From positions 1 through 24,336 of the forward strand of contig CAMLSG010000064.1 of the NCBI GenBank assembly GCA_946482635.1: 24,336 bases of DNA, in the 5' to 3' direction. A program made the translations under genes and the position numbers. The notes under the pieces are model-generated. The model saw only the letters and a program-made list of their open reading frames with translations, made no database searches and had not been told where the DNA came from. This document shows, piece by piece, positions 22,976 to 24,336 of the stretch. The DNA is from an uncultured Duganella sp. GTDB lineage: Bacteria; Pseudomonadota; Gammaproteobacteria; Burkholderiales; Burkholderiaceae. Numbering within the stretch: the stretch's first letter is position 1; every line of letters begins with the position of its first letter.

Positions 22976-24336
22976 TCCTGACGAATGATCCGACCCGCCT
23001 CGGCCTGACGGCCGCCATGATTGCCGGCTACGGCATGGTATGCCTGCTGCCCTGGCTGCGCGCGCGCCGCGCCCGTGCCGCAGCGCACGCTGCGCGCGCC
23101 GCGGCGGGAGACTCGCCATGGCTGGTGGCCTATGCCAGCCAGACCGGCAATGCCGAACTGCTGGCGCGCCAGACCAGTGAAACCCTGCGCGTAGCAGGCA
23201 TTACGAACCGCCTGTGCGACTTTGACGAACTCGATGCTGCGACGCTGCAGTCGACGGAGCGCATCCTGTTCCTCACTTCGACCTATGGAGAAGGAGATCC
23301 GCCGGATGCGGCAGCGCGCTTTGCGCAGCGCCTGATGGTGCGCAGCGACCTTGCACTGGGCCAGTTGCATTACGCCGTGCTGGCGCTGGGCGACAGCGCT
23401 TACAGCAGCTTCTGCGGCTTCGGCCGCGCGCTCGATGCCTGGCTGGCGGCACGCGGCGCGCAGGCGCTGTTCCCGCGCGTGGAAGTCGACCGCAGCGCAG
23501 CGCCCGCCATCGCCGCCTGGCGCCAACAGTTGAGCCACCTGGCCGGCACCAGCGATGCACCGGACTGGGATGCGCCGGACTTCGCGGAATGGCGCCTGGC
23601 CGCACGGCGCCAGCTCAATCCCGGCAGCGCCGGTGCACCGATCTACCATCTTGAACTGGAGCCGATGCCAGGCATCGCCTTGCCGGCCTGGCAGTCGGGC
23701 GACCTGGTGCAGGTTGCGGCGCCGGCCGATCCCGATCGCCCGCGCGAATATTCAATCGCTGCGATCCCCGCCGACGGCCGCGTGCACTTGCTGGTGCGCC
23801 TGCACCGCCATGGCGACGGCAGCCACGGCCTGGCTTCGGGCTGGCTCACCCAGCAGGCTGCGGAGGGGGCCATGGTGCGCCTGCGCCTGCGCGAGCACCG
23901 CCGCTTCCGGCTCGACGCCAATGCCGGGCGCCCATTGATCCTGATCGGCAACGGCAGCGGCATCGCCGGCCTGCGCGGCCACCTGAAGGCGCGCGCCGCC
24001 GCAGGCCAGGCGCGCAACTGGCTGCTGTTTGGCGAACGCGATCCGGCGCATGACGCCTTCTACCGCGATGAACTGGAAGCCTGGCAGCGCGCCGGCATGC
24101 TGCCGCGCCTGGACCTGGCCTGGTCGCGCGGTCCGGACGGCAAGGAGTACGTGCAGGACCTGCTGCTGCGCCATGCGGAAACCCTGCGCGCCTGGGTGGC
24201 CGAGGGCGCTGCCATCTATGTGTGCGGCAGCCTGGAGGGGATGGCCGCCGGTGTTGACCGTGCCCTGCGCGAGATACTGGCTGAAGCAGCAATGGCGGAG
24301 ATCTCAAGTACGGGCCGCTACCGGCGCGATGTTTAC
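22972..24336 (+). CDS. Membrane-anchored flavodoxin/FNR-type NADPH reductase (CysJ-like), stop codon just outside window
   Basis: 455 codons are open to the window edge, and the last residues (GRYRRDVY) match the usual C-terminus of CysJ-like reductases, so only the stop is probably missing. Order: a TM helix (about 10-29) with a basic stop-transfer segment, a flavodoxin domain with the FMN loop SQTGN (56-60), then STYGEGDPPD and LALGDSAYSSFCGFG, an FAD-binding domain with REYSIAAIP (near 258), and an NADPH domain with GNGSGIAG (near 326-333), FGERDPAHDAFY and YVCGSLEGM. It is more compact than CysJ (about 600 residues), with a short linker. The enzyme would pass electrons from cytosolic NADPH through FAD and FMN to the membrane partner, probably the PepSY protein. 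The start ATG overlaps the apbE stop (ATGA). Confidence 0.88.
   Translation, partial: MILTNDPTRLGLTAAMIAGYGMVCLLPWLRARRARAAAHAARAAAGDSPWLVAYASQTGNAELLARQTSETLRVAGITNRLCDFDELDAATLQSTERILFLTSTYGEGDPPDAAARFAQRLMVRSDLALGQLHYAVLALGDSAYSSFCGFGRALDAWLAARGAQALFPRVEVDRSAAPAIAAWRQQLSHLAGTSDAPDWDAPDFAEWRLAARRQLNPGSAGAPIYHLELEPMPGIALPAWQSGDLVQVAAPADPDRPREYSIAAIPADGRVHLLVRLHRHGDGSHGLASGWLTQQAAEGAMVRLRLREHRRFRLDANAGRPLILIGNGSGIAGLRGHLKARAAAGQARNWLLFGERDPAHDAFYRDELEAWQRAGMLPRLDLAWSRGPDGKEYVQDLLLRHAETLRAWVAEGAAIYVCGSLEGMAAGVDRALREILAEAAMAEISSTGRYRRDVY

Noticed and set aside
22972..24336. Calling the last gene a true sulfite reductase subunit (cysJ)
   Set aside because: It is much shorter than CysJ, has an N-terminal membrane helix, lies with iron-uptake and ApbE genes, and has no cysI partner in the window.

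Overview
The window is GC-rich, densely coded chromosomal DNA from a Gram-negative bacterium. The gene set suggests a betaproteobacterium, probably Oxalobacteraceae (Massilia/Duganella/Janthinobacterium type): a TonB-dependent receptor, a Tar-like chemoreceptor, a TauE exporter next to a LysR regulator, and an Lhr-Core/PdeM/ligase/exonuclease repair operon. The genus is inference from gene content and composition. No tRNA, rRNA, insertion sequence, prophage or CRISPR array is visible, and no gap between genes exceeds about 225 bases.

Layout. (1) Bases 1-3944, minus strand: a periplasmic solute-binding protein followed by a very large Reg_prop/Y_Y_Y sensor diguanylate cyclase whose C-terminus runs off the left edge. 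(2) 4168-7034, plus: a methyl-accepting chemotaxis protein and an HDOD-domain protein, 8 bases apart. (3) 7023-8888: a LysR regulator divergent from a TauE/SafE exporter, with a tandem operator-like palindrome between them; a 39-codon small ORF with a strong Shine-Dalgarno overlaps the end of the exporter gene and runs into a terminator. (4) 8895-9404, minus: free methionine-(R)-sulfoxide reductase. (5) 9469-16708, plus: five tightly packed DNA-repair genes, namely a short RecQ, a metallo-beta-lactamase exonuclease, an ATP-dependent DNA ligase, an Lhr-Core-type helicase and the PdeM phosphoesterase. (6) 16838-17441, plus: a KGG stress protein and a small disordered protein, closed by a bidirectional terminator. 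(7) 17490-24336: an iron/redox locus, with a minus-strand TonB siderophore receptor divergent, across a Fur-box-like site, from a plus-strand operon PepSY membrane protein - DUF2271 - DUF4198 - ApbE - membrane-anchored flavodoxin/ferredoxin-reductase-like protein.

How the genes work together. The last locus is the most interesting. The DUF2271 protein carries a DGVSGAT motif that matches the ApbE flavinylation signature, and ApbE is encoded two genes downstream. The likely route is NADPH to the membrane-anchored FAD/FMN reductase, to the His-rich PepSY membrane protein, to the covalently flavinylated periplasmic DUF2271 protein, and finally to ferric siderophore brought in by the TonB receptor. 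This route is inference. The repair operon is the known four-gene Lhr-Core/PdeM/exonuclease/ligase module with a RecQ helicase placed at its head. Three genes in the left half (solute-binding protein, HDOD, TauE) have no Shine-Dalgarno and a -10-like hexamer 6-7 bases before the ATG, which suggests leaderless transcripts.
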